This document shows positions 24,714 through 33,824 of a stretch of DNA of 64,000 nucleotides, in pieces. The position numbers and the translations under genes were made by a program. Origin of the DNA: Pseudomonas chlororaphis (lineage in GTDB: Bacteria > Pseudomonadota > Gammaproteobacteria > Pseudomonadales > Pseudomonadaceae); contig NZ_MSCT01000015.1 in the NCBI RefSeq assembly GCF_001921865.1, positions 1 to 64,000 of the forward strand, written 5' to 3'. The first letter of the stretch is position 1, and each line of letters begins with the position of its first letter. The notes below the pieces were generated by a model that made no database searches, had not been told where the DNA came from, and saw only the letters and a list, made by a program, of their open reading frames with translations.

Positions 24714-27700
24714 TCAGGACACGGAAGGCGCCAGTACCGCCGGCATCGCCTGACGGTTCGCCGGCAAGTGCTCGCGAGCGCCGCCGGTGTCGGCGAACGC
24801 CGCCATCGCCCCGCTCAACTTGGCCAGGCTAGGGCCCTCGGCGTCCGTCGCCGTGGCCATGGCCATGGCCGCGCCCCCCGTCGCAGGCTGGCCCAGGAGC
24901 GAGGACAGTTCGAACACCCCGTGCCTGAGCGAACCCACCGGGTTCACGCCCTTCACCAGACGCTCGACGTCGATCACCGAGGCATCGCCTTGCAGCTCGA
25001 GCTGCAAGTGCCGGTGCGTCGCCGCCTCGTTGCCCAGGACCTTGCGCAGTACCAACGCCGTGCCGCTGCCGGTATCGCTCAGCAACAGGTCGTCGCCCTG
25101 GCGCCCGACCAGCAGGCCCTTGCCATCGGCCAGCGGCAGGATCAGCCGATCCAGGGCCTGGCCAGGGTCGTCGTTGTCGATCACCACGGAGCGGTAATGC
25201 GCCCAGGTCGCCGCGTCCAGGCGATAGGTGTCGTCGTCGGCGCCGCCATGCAGCACCACGCTGTCGACCCCGGCAATCAACGGCGGCGCCAAGTCATCCC
25301 GATGACCGTCGGCGCCCCCGCCCTGGAGCAACAGCGCCGAACCGACGCGCTCGACATCGGTAAAGTGGCCGACCTTGTGTGCCTCGCCGGGCTTGACCTG
25401 ATACAGCGCCTGCTGCGTCGGGCTGAACACATACGCCTCGTTCTGCGCCCCGGCGGCGACGCCGATAAAACGCAGGTCGCTGGCCGGCGGAATGCCGTTG
25501 CTGCCGAAGAACTGGCCGCTGGCGACATCGAACCAGCCCTGGCTTTCGGCGCCTTGCAAGGTCAACTGGCCTTGGGCGTGCCATTGCGCGGCCACGGCGG
25601 CCAGGGCCTGCGGCAGATTGCCCAGGTGTTCGCCCTGCCAGCCCTTGTCCAGGCCCACCAACTGCACATCGCCGTTATTGGCGCGCAACAGGATTTCGCC
25701 CTTGGCCGTGGTCAAGCGCAGCCCGGCATCGACCTGCACCGCCTCGCGCAGCGGCACCTCGGGCATCACGCCGACGGCCGCGGGCAATTGTGCCGAGGCC
25801 TGGAGCACCTCGTCGCCGCCAAACGCGCTCGCCAGCCCGTCGACGCCGATCGGCGCCTGGAGGTAGAGCTTTTTGCTCTCGGCATCGAACAGCCGGGCAC
25901 TGGAACCGCCGCTGTCGAAACCGAGAAATTGCAGTTGCTTGCCGTGCAGCGCCGGCGAGGCGACGATCACCTGCCCCTTGTGGTACCACACTGGCAACAC
26001 GCTCTTGCCGTCGGCGCCCTTGACCCCGAACACCGCCAGGCTGGCATCGCCGCCGGTGACGCCGGCCAGGTCGTTCCACCAGTTGGCGCGCCCCTTGAGC
26101 CAATGTTCGTTGACCGCTTCGTAGCTGAGCCGGCCCGTCGCCTCGAGCCGCGCGACGCGGCCGTCCTCGGTCACCGCCAGCAGCTGGCCGTTGAGTTCGA
26201 GCACATTGGCCAGGGCCGGCGCGGCGATACGCAACGCGGTGGGCCGGGAGGCGTCGAGCACGGCCTGCCCCGGCCCTTCCTGGCGAAACAGCACCTGCTG
26301 CGCCTTGCTGTAGAAGAAAAACACTTCCTGGCCGCCGGGCTGGCGCAGGCTGCCCGCCAACACCAGGTCCGCCGGAATCGGCCAGGCGCTGCGGGTCTGC
26401 TCGTGGGGCTCGAAACGCAGCGCCTGATCCGCCGGCGGCGCCAGGTTCGGCTTGATCACCATGCCGTCGCTGGTGCGCACCCAGTAGCGGTGCGCCACCT
26501 TGGCGTTATCGAGGCCGAACACCGTCACCAGCGCGGCGCTCGTCGGTTCCTTCTCCGCTACGCCCAGGCTGTACGGCGGCGTGGTCCGTGTCGTGGCCTG
26601 GCTTTCGTAGCCCTGGAGCAGGGTCTTGAGCGCATCGCTGTGCTGCCCGGTACGCGCCGACAGCTGCAACAGCGCGTCGTCGCCGACCACGCTGACCAGC
26701 TCCAGGCGGTCGCCGACGATCCGGTAGCTCAGCTCGGCTTCGTGCTCCTTGAACTGATAACGGCGGGCCAGGTAGAGCGACTCGCCTTCCTGCCAGAAAC
26801 GGCTGATCCGTCCGGCGTTCTGGTTGAACCAGGGAGCGAATTGCGCATCGACCTTGCCGCTGGCGATCTCCACCCGCCACGCCGCCGCGTTATCGGCATC
26901 GACGAAGTAGGCATGCTCGCCGATCACCGCCCCCAACTGCGCATGCTTGGCCTGCTCGACGTCGGTATCGGTGAACAGCATCCGGTCTTTGGCGACGTCA
27001 TAGAACGCCCGGCCGAGATCGCGTCCCTGGTGCGTGTAGTTCTCCACCGTCACGTACTGGCCGTGCAGTTGATGGGCCTTGGCCAGCTCGCTCAGGTGCT
27101 GTTCGATGCCCTGGCCGGCCTGCTTCCATTTGTTCGCGTTTTCGACCACCACCTCGCTGCTGCCCTGGGCGAAATCGACTTCGCGCACCTCGCCCGAGGC
27201 GTTGACCAGCAGCACCTGCCCTTCGTGGCTCGGGTCGAGCTCGACCACCACGCCGCCGACCTTCAACTGTTGCTTGGAGACTTGGATGTCCTGGTGGTCC
27301 AGCTGGCTGGTGTCGATGATCCAGCGCGAGGGCGCGCCGGCCACGCTGTCGAGCTTGACCCGCGCGCCTTCGTTGATGCCGATCAGGTATTCGCCGCCGG
27401 CGCCCTTGATCTCGTAGCGCAGGTAGCCGTGCAGTTCCTTGGGCAGGTTGGGCACCACCAGTTGCCGGCTGCGCTTGTCGAGCACCACCTCGACCGGGGT
27501 ATCGACGTACTCCTGGCGAATCCGGCGGATCGTCTCCTCGCTCGGGAAGATGTAGAAGTCGTAGTCGAAGCGTCGGTCGTCCTCGAGCCGGCGGATCACG
27601 TCGAAGCCGGTGTCATGCCGGGTGGTGGCGCCGGGCAGGATCATGTACTCGTAGCTGATGTAGGACTTGGGCGTACCCGGCAGGATCACCGCCCCGCTGT

Positions 27701-30700
27701 CGCCATGCTCGAGGGTGCGCGTGGCGTCCTTGTGGCCGATGCCGCTGCGCACTTCGATCGCCTGCCCGCGGTCGTGGATCATGCGCGGGAAATCGCCGGC
27801 CCAGAAGAAGTAATTGATCGCCCCGGAACCGGTGGAACCGTGATGGGTGCGATAAATGTACTGGCTGTCGAAAGCGATCTGGCTGCTGCTCAAGTCGAGA
27901 CGCTTGACCACCGCGCCGGCCAGCGGCACCAGCACCTTCTCTTTGTCGTCGTAACGGTAGCCGTTGCCGGCATACGCCTTGTCCAGTGCATCGAAATAGC
28001 GTCCGACCGCCTTGGCGTCTTCGGCCACCGCGCCGAACGCCTGGGCCAGGGCGGTAAAGCCCACCGCCAGGCCGCCGAGGATCACCCCCGCGCCGCCGAG
28101 CACCGCCGCGGCCGTGGAGGCGCCGAGCAACCCGGCCCCCGCCCCGGCCGCGCCGGTGACGAAGCTGGCCGAGTCGAACGCCAGCTGGGTGCCGAACACG
28201 GCTTTCTGCACGTCGTTCTCGGCATGCGCCAGCTCATAGGCATCCAGGCCGACCATGGCCCCGCCGAACAACAGGCCGACCCCTTCGTTGACCGTGTGGC
28301 CCAGGCTCGAGGCGAAGTCCTTGAGCGAGGTCTGCGCGGCCGCGACTTCGCCGCGCAAGGCGGTTTGCACCAGCCCGGTGATCTTCGCCACATCCTGCAC
28401 GCCGCCATGGGCGATCTGCGCCAGGCCCAGGTAACTGTGGACCTTGAGCGCGGTCGCCAGGTCCGGCGACGTCGTGCCGTGGGCCGCGTCGTTGCGGCTC
28501 TTGTCGGCGAACCACTGGATCAGCGTCTGCACCGCGAAGCCGGCGTTCAAGCCGTCCACCGGGGCCGCTTCGGCGACACCGGCGCGTGGACGGATCTGCC
28601 CGTGCTCCAGGGTGAAGTGCTCGTTGAGCACCCGCATGTGCTCGTCGACGAAACGCCGGAACTCGACGAAAGTGCCGTCTTCGGTCGTCAGCAAACGCGT
28701 CTGCTCGGGCTGGTCGCGGTTGATGAACTGCACCTGATAACCGCCGCCTTCGCGCTCCTGGGCCGTGGCGATGATCGGCAGCCACTGGCTGCCCAGCTGA
28801 TGCTCCCGGGCCAGCCGGCTGCTGGCGACTTCAAAGCGCGTGCCCCACTGCTCGGCGTCCAGGGTCTGCAACGCCGCGCCCAGGCGCAGGTCTTCGCTGA
28901 CCCGCTGCTCGGCGCCGACCGCCTGCTCGACCTCGCGGCGCTGGCCGATAACGTTCGCCAGCTCCTCGGGGCGCGACAGATCAGCGACGTTCAGGCCGCT
29001 GCCCACCGGCACCTGCGCCATCTTCGCGGTATCGATCTGGACCAGGTTGAAGAGCGGCTCCGACTTGCTGCCGAAGGCGCCGTAGTGCACCGCCAACTCG
29101 CGCTTCACCAGGTGCTTCTGCATGGCCTGGGTCAGCGCCTTGGTCGAATCGAAGGCAAAGATCCCCACGTTCGGGTCGTAGAAGTAGAAGCGTCGGCCCT
29201 CGGCAGTGACCGTGCTGCCGACCATCATCGAGTGGTTCTGGGTATTGAGGGCGAACATCGAGGTGCTGTCGCTGCCGGCCAGGCGCGTCGCCAGGTCGCC
29301 CAGCTTGACCTGCTTCAGTTCGGTGGACGCCTGGACCGCGTCGACATTGGAATGCAGGCGGATCAGGCTGTTCTTGAGCAAGGTCGAACTGCCCGCCTGA
29401 GGGTCGGCGGACGCCAGGAACAGCTTCTGCACCAGGCTGTTGACGCCCGCCTCGCCGCCGCTGGCCAGGGCCACGGCCATCGCCCTGACCAGGGGGTAAC
29501 AGCGCCCACCGGAGCGGTCGCCGACCAGCGACAGGTAGAAGTCCTGCGGCACCAGCCGGTCGAAGACACTGCCGGCGCCGTGGAAGTCCTCACTGAACAC
29601 CGCGGTTTGGCGCAGCACTTTGTCGATGTACTCGGCCTGGCTGGCTTCGCTGATACGGCCGCTCAGGGCGCCGCGCTGCTGGGCCGTGAACGTGCCGTCG
29701 AGGAACAGGCGTTTCATCTCCAGGGCCGACATCTTGTCGTCGACGCCGGGAATCTTGATCTCGCGGAAATCCCGCAAGCCGTCGCTAAAGGCCGTGCCGC
29801 GCGCGCCACGCTGATAGGCCTCGGCGATGGCGTAGCGTTCGCCGACGCTGTTGGCACGCTCCTCGCCCCCGCCCTGCAGGGCCGTGTCGTCGGTGCGTAC
29901 CACCGCCGCCGTGCCGTCCTTGGCCTTGATCTGCTGCCAGAGCCAGGTCTGCTCGACCGAGCCGGCCTCGCGCAAGACCGGCTCGTACTGCGCCCGGTAG
30001 TAGTCCTGGGTGAGGTTGAGCTGGCGGATCTGCTGGTCGATCAGGCCCTTGTCGGCGGCGCCGCGGCGCGCCTCCTGGAGCTGGTAGCGCTTCTCCACCA
30101 ATTGCTCGATATCCGCGTTGACCTTGGCCTGCACCGCATCGCGCAGCTGGTTCCAGGCCGCGATCGCCGCATGCTTGGGCGAGAACGCGCCTTCGGAGTA
30201 GACCCCGTCGGCCACGCCGTCGACCGGCACGCCGAACTGCGCGGCGACTTTCTTCAGGTCCTGGTGAACCTGTTCGCGGTAGGCGTTGAATTCACTCCGG
30301 TTGCGTTCCAGCACCTGGCTGTCGACGGTCTGGATCGACAGCGGCTGCGCACCGTCGCGCAATTTCGGCCAGACCATCTGGCCTTCGCGCTGGTACTCCT
30401 GGCGCTGGAACACCAGCTGCCACTGGCCGTCGACGTACTGCATGTAGGCCGCGGCCAGGCCCTCGGCGGTGCCGGCGACCTGATAATCCTTGTAGTCGAC
30501 CGCCATCACCACGTTGTCGTACAGCAGCGAGCTGTTGACTCGGCCATCGTGATAGACCCGGAAGGTGTTGGCGTCCAGGCTGGTGACCACCAGGGAGCAA
30601 CCCGACAGGCTGCCGGTGAAGAGGAAACTGCCCGCTGCCGCCTGCTTGGGAATGTCCACGTAGGCCGGCGTGGCGTTGGCCTGGTTCGGACCGTTGTAAC

Positions 30701-33698
30701 CGAGGAAGTACGCCGGCACGCTGCCGTTGCCGGCAACGTCATTGGGACCGTGCTGGGTGTATTCGAGTTCGTACAGGTTCGGCGCGACCTCCACCAACTG
30801 CGCGTAGCCCTCGGCCGGCAGGCGGCCGGACTTGACCAGCGCCTCGGCGCTCAAGGTGTGGGTCTTGGCGAACTGCGCCGGGTCGGCCGCGAACTGGCGG
30901 GTATCGGCGCTGCCCTCGCGCGGCTCGAACCCGGCGCCAAGCGACGCCAGGCCGGTCTTGAGTTGCAGGTCCTGCGCTGCCTTGCCCAGCAGCGCCGACA
31001 GCGGCCCGACCTCGGTAAAGCGCGGCGGATGGAATTCCTCGGCCGCCGGCAACCCCTGGTTGACCACCGGCAGGATGCGCGCCATCACCGTGTCGTACAG
31101 CTGGCCGTGCAAGGCCTCCTCGCGGCCGGCGGCGCGCTGGCTGTCGAACGCCTGCAACAGTTCCTTGCCGATGCTGCCTTCGCCCTGCGGCTCGTAGCGC
31201 GCGGCGACATACAGGGTCTCGAAGAACGAGTGGTAGCCGTTGCGGATCATGAACGCCGCGTTGGCCATCTGGAACTGCCAGTACTGCTTGACGCTCAACG
31301 CGCCGCCGAACAGCTCCGGCAAGACATTGCTGACGGTCTGGGTGGTCCCGGAAATACCCCCCACGAACGGCGTGTCCAGGTCACTCATGTAGCGCGTGGC
31401 GGCATTCTCGGGGTCGGGGCGGAACTGGTTGTAGCTGCGGTACTTGTCGTCCCCGATCAGGTTCGCGCCCCCGGCCTGGACCTGCTCCGGGTGGGTGTTG
31501 AGGATCAGGTAAGGGTCGGGCCGGTTCAGCCGGTTATTGATCACCAGCTTGCCGGCGTCCTTCGCCAGTGCAGTGTGCGCAAGGGTCGGGGTCGCGACCT
31601 TGGACAGGCTGTCGGCGGCCGGGCGCAGGGCATGGAACAACGCCTGCTTGCGCAGGCTGCGGCCAGGGTCGCCGGCCAGCAGCGCCTCGACGGTCGGGCG
31701 CAATGCCTGGTCGGCCTTCGCCAGCCCCTCGGGGCCGCGCAGCAACAAGGTCAGCAGGCGGGCGTCCAGCGAACGCTCGACCGCGACCTGATCGAAGACA
31801 TGCACTTTCGGATTGCCCGGATGCTGCTCGGCGTTGGCGCTGGCGACCCGCAGATTCTCGGCCTCGACCGCCTGAGCGCGCCATTGCTCGTACAACGGTT
31901 CCAGCAGCAGCTTGGCTTGGGCGATGTCGCTCTGCACATAGCCGCCCTGCACCACCCGCTCCACGGTCTGCTCGTTCGCCAGCTTGCCCGCCAGGTCGAA
32001 CAGCAGCGTGTCGCTGTCGCGGCTCTGCCAGACCGACGCGGCGAAGGCCTGTTCCCACAGCACCTTGTTCAGGCTGTTGCCCTTGATATCGCGCAGGCTA
32101 TTACGGCTGTATTCCGGGGTCAGTACCCCGGCCGGGGTGAGGTGGTTGCGTTCCATCAGGCGCGTCAACTGTTGCACGAATTGGCTGCGCTCGCGGCTGC
32201 CCTCGAACAGGCGGCTGGCCTTGATGCCGCCCTCGCGCAGTTGCTCCAGCGTCTCGAAAAAGGCCGCGTTGTATTGGTACAGGGTCTCGGTCTGCGCCTT
32301 GCTCAAATGGCTGCTGCTGACCTTGTCGCCGTCCTCGGTCATCAGCACGAACGGCGTGGCCGCGCCATATTTGTCGGCGCCCTGGGGCATTTCCAGCAGG
32401 TACTGGCGTTCGGCGAAACCCACCGAGCGCTCCAGTTCCTGGATGTTGACGAACAACCCGTCGCGCTCCGGCCGATGGCTGTTCCGGTTGAAGCCTTCGA
32501 GGCCGATGGTCTGGAAACTGGCGATATCCGCATTCTGGTTGATCAGCTCGCTCAAGGCGCCGGGCAACGACACTTCGCGGGGTGCACTGGTGGTCGGCGA
32601 CTGGCCGGAGACTTGGACGCCGACCTGGTTCGGCACCTTGCGATCGACGTTGGTCAGCAGCAGCTTGTGGCCGTCGTTCAGCAACTGGGCCTTGAAGCCC
32701 TCGCGCAAGGAGCTTTCCGACACCAGGTGATGGGCGAAGTACTGTTCGACGAAGCCGGTCTTGACCAGCACCGAGCGAATCGGCGCATAGGTCGGCGAAC
32801 GGAAGGACGGCGGCTCGCTCTTCAGCCGGTATTGCTGCTGCCAGGCCAGGGAGCGGGCCGCGGTACCGAAGGAGAAGTTCAGCACGCCGTCCGTGGGCAC
32901 CACCAGCTTGCCGTGCTCCATGAAGAAATCCTTGAAACGGCCATCGGTACTGGGGTTGACCAGGGCCACGTTCATGCGGATGTAGCCCGGACGCTCTTCC
33001 ATCATCAGCAGGGAGATGTTCACCGGCAGGTCGTCGGAGGCCCGCGGCGGTATCGCCAGAGCACCGACGGCGGCTTTCTGCTGCGCGGGCTTGGCGCTGA
33101 GCAGGGCATCGTAGCGGGCGCTGACTTCCTTGTAGGCCTGCAATTCGGAAAACAGTGTCACGTAGCGGTGGCTGAAGGTGGTGTCGGCCACCTGGATGCT
33201 CAGTTGCTTCTCCAGGCCCCGGATGCGCTCGGCGAGCTTGCCCTGCTTGGCCGGCCCATCGACCGTCAGGCCCTTGGGCTCAAGCTGCTTGGCGCCGCCG
33301 GGGCTGAGCAGCCGCAGGGCCTTGTCCCAGGTGCTGTCGTAGTGCGTGAGGGCGGTCTGCTGGCGGCTGTACAACAGGATGTCGCGGTCCAGCTGCTGCT
33401 TGTAGGCGCTGGTCGCCGGGGTGTCGGCGATGGCGTTCATCTGTTCCCGGCGCTGGCGCAGCGTCGTCAACTGGTTGCCGACCGAGACCGGGTTGTCCTG
33501 CATCTGGAAGTGCTGGGCGGCCAGCACGCTCAGGGTGCTCTGCTGCATCTGCAGCAGGCGCTCGCCGACCTGGTCGACGTAGGTGGCGCGCTCGGCGGCG
33601 CTCATGTTGAACCATTCGGTTTGCCGTCCCGCGGCCTTGATCTGCTGGTCGATCAGGGTATTGAGCAGGCGCGTGAAGTCCTTGGACATGGAAGCCAT
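24714..33698 (-). CDS. fitD: FitD, Mcf-like insecticidal toxin
   Basis: This 2994-residue toxin is the FitD/Mcf1 type. The N-terminal helical region (1-~100) starts MASMSKDFTRLLNTL. A central segment has GRCYPLVRAM (Cys1400), QNHSMMVG (His1489) and FYDPNVG (Asp1508), a Cys-His-Asp set that fits the RCD/Y autoprotease of Mcf and MARTX-MCF effectors. A Gly/Ala-rich hydrophobic stretch (about 1795-1900) followed by SGAINYFFWAGDFP resembles the TcdA/TcdB pore-forming translocation domain. Near 2815 a single RTX-like HGGADDDTY unit precedes the C-terminus, which probably holds the type I secretion signal. AAGGA lies ~9 bases before the ATG. The frame is intact. FitD kills insect larvae in P. protegens and P. 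chlororaphis (established for the family). Confidence 0.95.
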   Translation of the reverse strand: MASMSKDFTRLLNTLIDQQIKAAGRQTEWFNMSAAERATYVDQVGERLLQMQQSTLSVLAAQHFQMQDNPVSVGNQLTTLRQRREQMNAIADTPATSAYKQQLDRDILLYSRQQTALTHYDSTWDKALRLLSPGGAKQLEPKGLTVDGPAKQGKLAERIRGLEKQLSIQVADTTFSHRYVTLFSELQAYKEVSARYDALLSAKPAQQKAAVGALAIPPRASDDLPVNISLLMMEERPGYIRMNVALVNPSTDGRFKDFFMEHGKLVVPTDGVLNFSFGTAARSLAWQQQYRLKSEPPSFRSPTYAPIRSVLVKTGFVEQYFAHHLVSESSLREGFKAQLLNDGHKLLLTNVDRKVPNQVGVQVSGQSPTTSAPREVSLPGALSELINQNADIASFQTIGLEGFNRNSHRPERDGLFVNIQELERSVGFAERQYLLEMPQGADKYGAATPFVLMTEDGDKVSSSHLSKAQTETLYQYNAAFFETLEQLREGGIKASRLFEGSRERSQFVQQLTRLMERNHLTPAGVLTPEYSRNSLRDIKGNSLNKVLWEQAFAASVWQSRDSDTLLFDLAGKLANEQTVERVVQGGYVQSDIAQAKLLLEPLYEQWRAQAVEAENLRVASANAEQHPGNPKVHVFDQVAVERSLDARLLTLLLRGPEGLAKADQALRPTVEALLAGDPGRSLRKQALFHALRPAADSLSKVATPTLAHTALAKDAGKLVINNRLNRPDPYLILNTHPEQVQAGGANLIGDDKYRSYNQFRPDPENAATRYMSDLDTPFVGGISGTTQTVSNVLPELFGGALSVKQYWQFQMANAAFMIRNGYHSFFETLYVAARYEPQGEGSIGKELLQAFDSQRAAGREEALHGQLYDTVMARILPVVNQGLPAAEEFHPPRFTEVGPLSALLGKAAQDLQLKTGLASLGAGFEPREGSADTRQFAADPAQFAKTHTLSAEALVKSGRLPAEGYAQLVEVAPNLYELEYTQHGPNDVAGNGSVPAYFLGYNGPNQANATPAYVDIPKQAAAGSFLFTGSLSGCSLVVTSLDANTFRVYHDGRVNSSLLYDNVVMAVDYKDYQVAGTAEGLAAAYMQYVDGQWQLVFQRQEYQREGQMVWPKLRDGAQPLSIQTVDSQVLERNRSEFNAYREQVHQDLKKVAAQFGVPVDGVADGVYSEGAFSPKHAAIAAWNQLRDAVQAKVNADIEQLVEKRYQLQEARRGAADKGLIDQQIRQLNLTQDYYRAQYEPVLREAGSVEQTWLWQQIKAKDGTAAVVRTDDTALQGGGEERANSVGERYAIAEAYQRGARGTAFSDGLRDFREIKIPGVDDKMSALEMKRLFLDGTFTAQQRGALSGRISEASQAEYIDKVLRQTAVFSEDFHGAGSVFDRLVPQDFYLSLVGDRSGGRCYPLVRAMAVALASGGEAGVNSLVQKLFLASADPQAGSSTLLKNSLIRLHSNVDAVQASTELKQVKLGDLATRLAGSDSTSMFALNTQNHSMMVGSTVTAEGRRFYFYDPNVGIFAFDSTKALTQAMQKHLVKRELAVHYGAFGSKSEPLFNLVQIDTAKMAQVPVGSGLNVADLSRPEELANVIGQRREVEQAVGAEQRVSEDLRLGAALQTLDAEQWGTRFEVASSRLAREHQLGSQWLPIIATAQEREGGGYQVQFINRDQPEQTRLLTTEDGTFVEFRRFVDEHMRVLNEHFTLEHGQIRPRAGVAEAAPVDGLNAGFAVQTLIQWFADKSRNDAAHGTTSPDLATALKVHSYLGLAQIAHGGVQDVAKITGLVQTALRGEVAAAQTSLKDFASSLGHTVNEGVGLLFGGAMVGLDAYELAHAENDVQKAVFGTQLAFDSASFVTGAAGAGAGLLGASTAAAVLGGAGVILGGLAVGFTALAQAFGAVAEDAKAVGRYFDALDKAYAGNGYRYDDKEKVLVPLAGAVVKRLDLSSSQIAFDSQYIYRTHHGSTGSGAINYFFWAGDFPRMIHDRGQAIEVRSGIGHKDATRTLEHGDSGAVILPGTPKSYISYEYMILPGATTRHDTGFDVIRRLEDDRRFDYDFYIFPSEETIRRIRQEYVDTPVEVVLDKRSRQLVVPNLPKELHGYLRYEIKGAGGEYLIGINEGARVKLDSVAGAPSRWIIDTSQLDHQDIQVSKQQLKVGGVVVELDPSHEGQVLLVNASGEVREVDFAQGSSEVVVENANKWKQAGQGIEQHLSELAKAHQLHGQYVTVENYTHQGRDLGRAFYDVAKDRMLFTDTDVEQAKHAQLGAVIGEHAYFVDADNAAAWRVEIASGKVDAQFAPWFNQNAGRISRFWQEGESLYLARRYQFKEHEAELSYRIVGDRLELVSVVGDDALLQLSARTGQHSDALKTLLQGYESQATTRTTPPYSLGVAEKEPTSAALVTVFGLDNAKVAHRYWVRTSDGMVIKPNLAPPADQALRFEPHEQTRSAWPIPADLVLAGSLRQPGGQEVFFFYSKAQQVLFRQEGPGQAVLDASRPTALRIAAPALANVLELNGQLLAVTEDGRVARLEATGRLSYEAVNEHWLKGRANWWNDLAGVTGGDASLAVFGVKGADGKSVLPVWYHKGQVIVASPALHGKQLQFLGFDSGGSSARLFDAESKKLYLQAPIGVDGLASAFGGDEVLQASAQLPAAVGVMPEVPLREAVQVDAGLRLTTAKGEILLRANNGDVQLVGLDKGWQGEHLGNLPQALAAVAAQWHAQGQLTLQGAESQGWFDVASGQFFGSNGIPPASDLRFIGVAAGAQNEAYVFSPTQQALYQVKPGEAHKVGHFTDVERVGSALLLQGGGADGHRDDLAPPLIAGVDSVVLHGGADDDTYRLDAATWAHYRSVVIDNDDPGQALDRLILPLADGKGLLVGRQGDDLLLSDTGSGTALVLRKVLGNEAATHRHLQLELQGDASVIDVERLVKGVNPVGSLRHGVFELSSLLGQPATGGAAMAMATATDAEGPSLAKLSGAMAAFADTGGAREHLPANRQAMPAVLAPSVS

Positions 33699-33824
33699 TG
33701 CAGTGATCCTTTGTCTGTTTGAGCGAAGCCCTTCGCCGCGCGAAAGGCTGCGGGTCGATACGGGTATCGGGGGTGGGGAGACCTGCCTGGTTCGTACGTA
33801 CTCCTGCCGTCGGTGGGCCTGCGA

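Noticed and set aside
23058..33722. A 3554-codon open frame on the plus strand, antisense to fitD and fitE
   Set aside because: It is a by-product of strong GC skew in codon positions. Its translation is Leu/Arg/Gln/His-rich with no domain, while the opposite strand encodes recognisable FitD and FitE.
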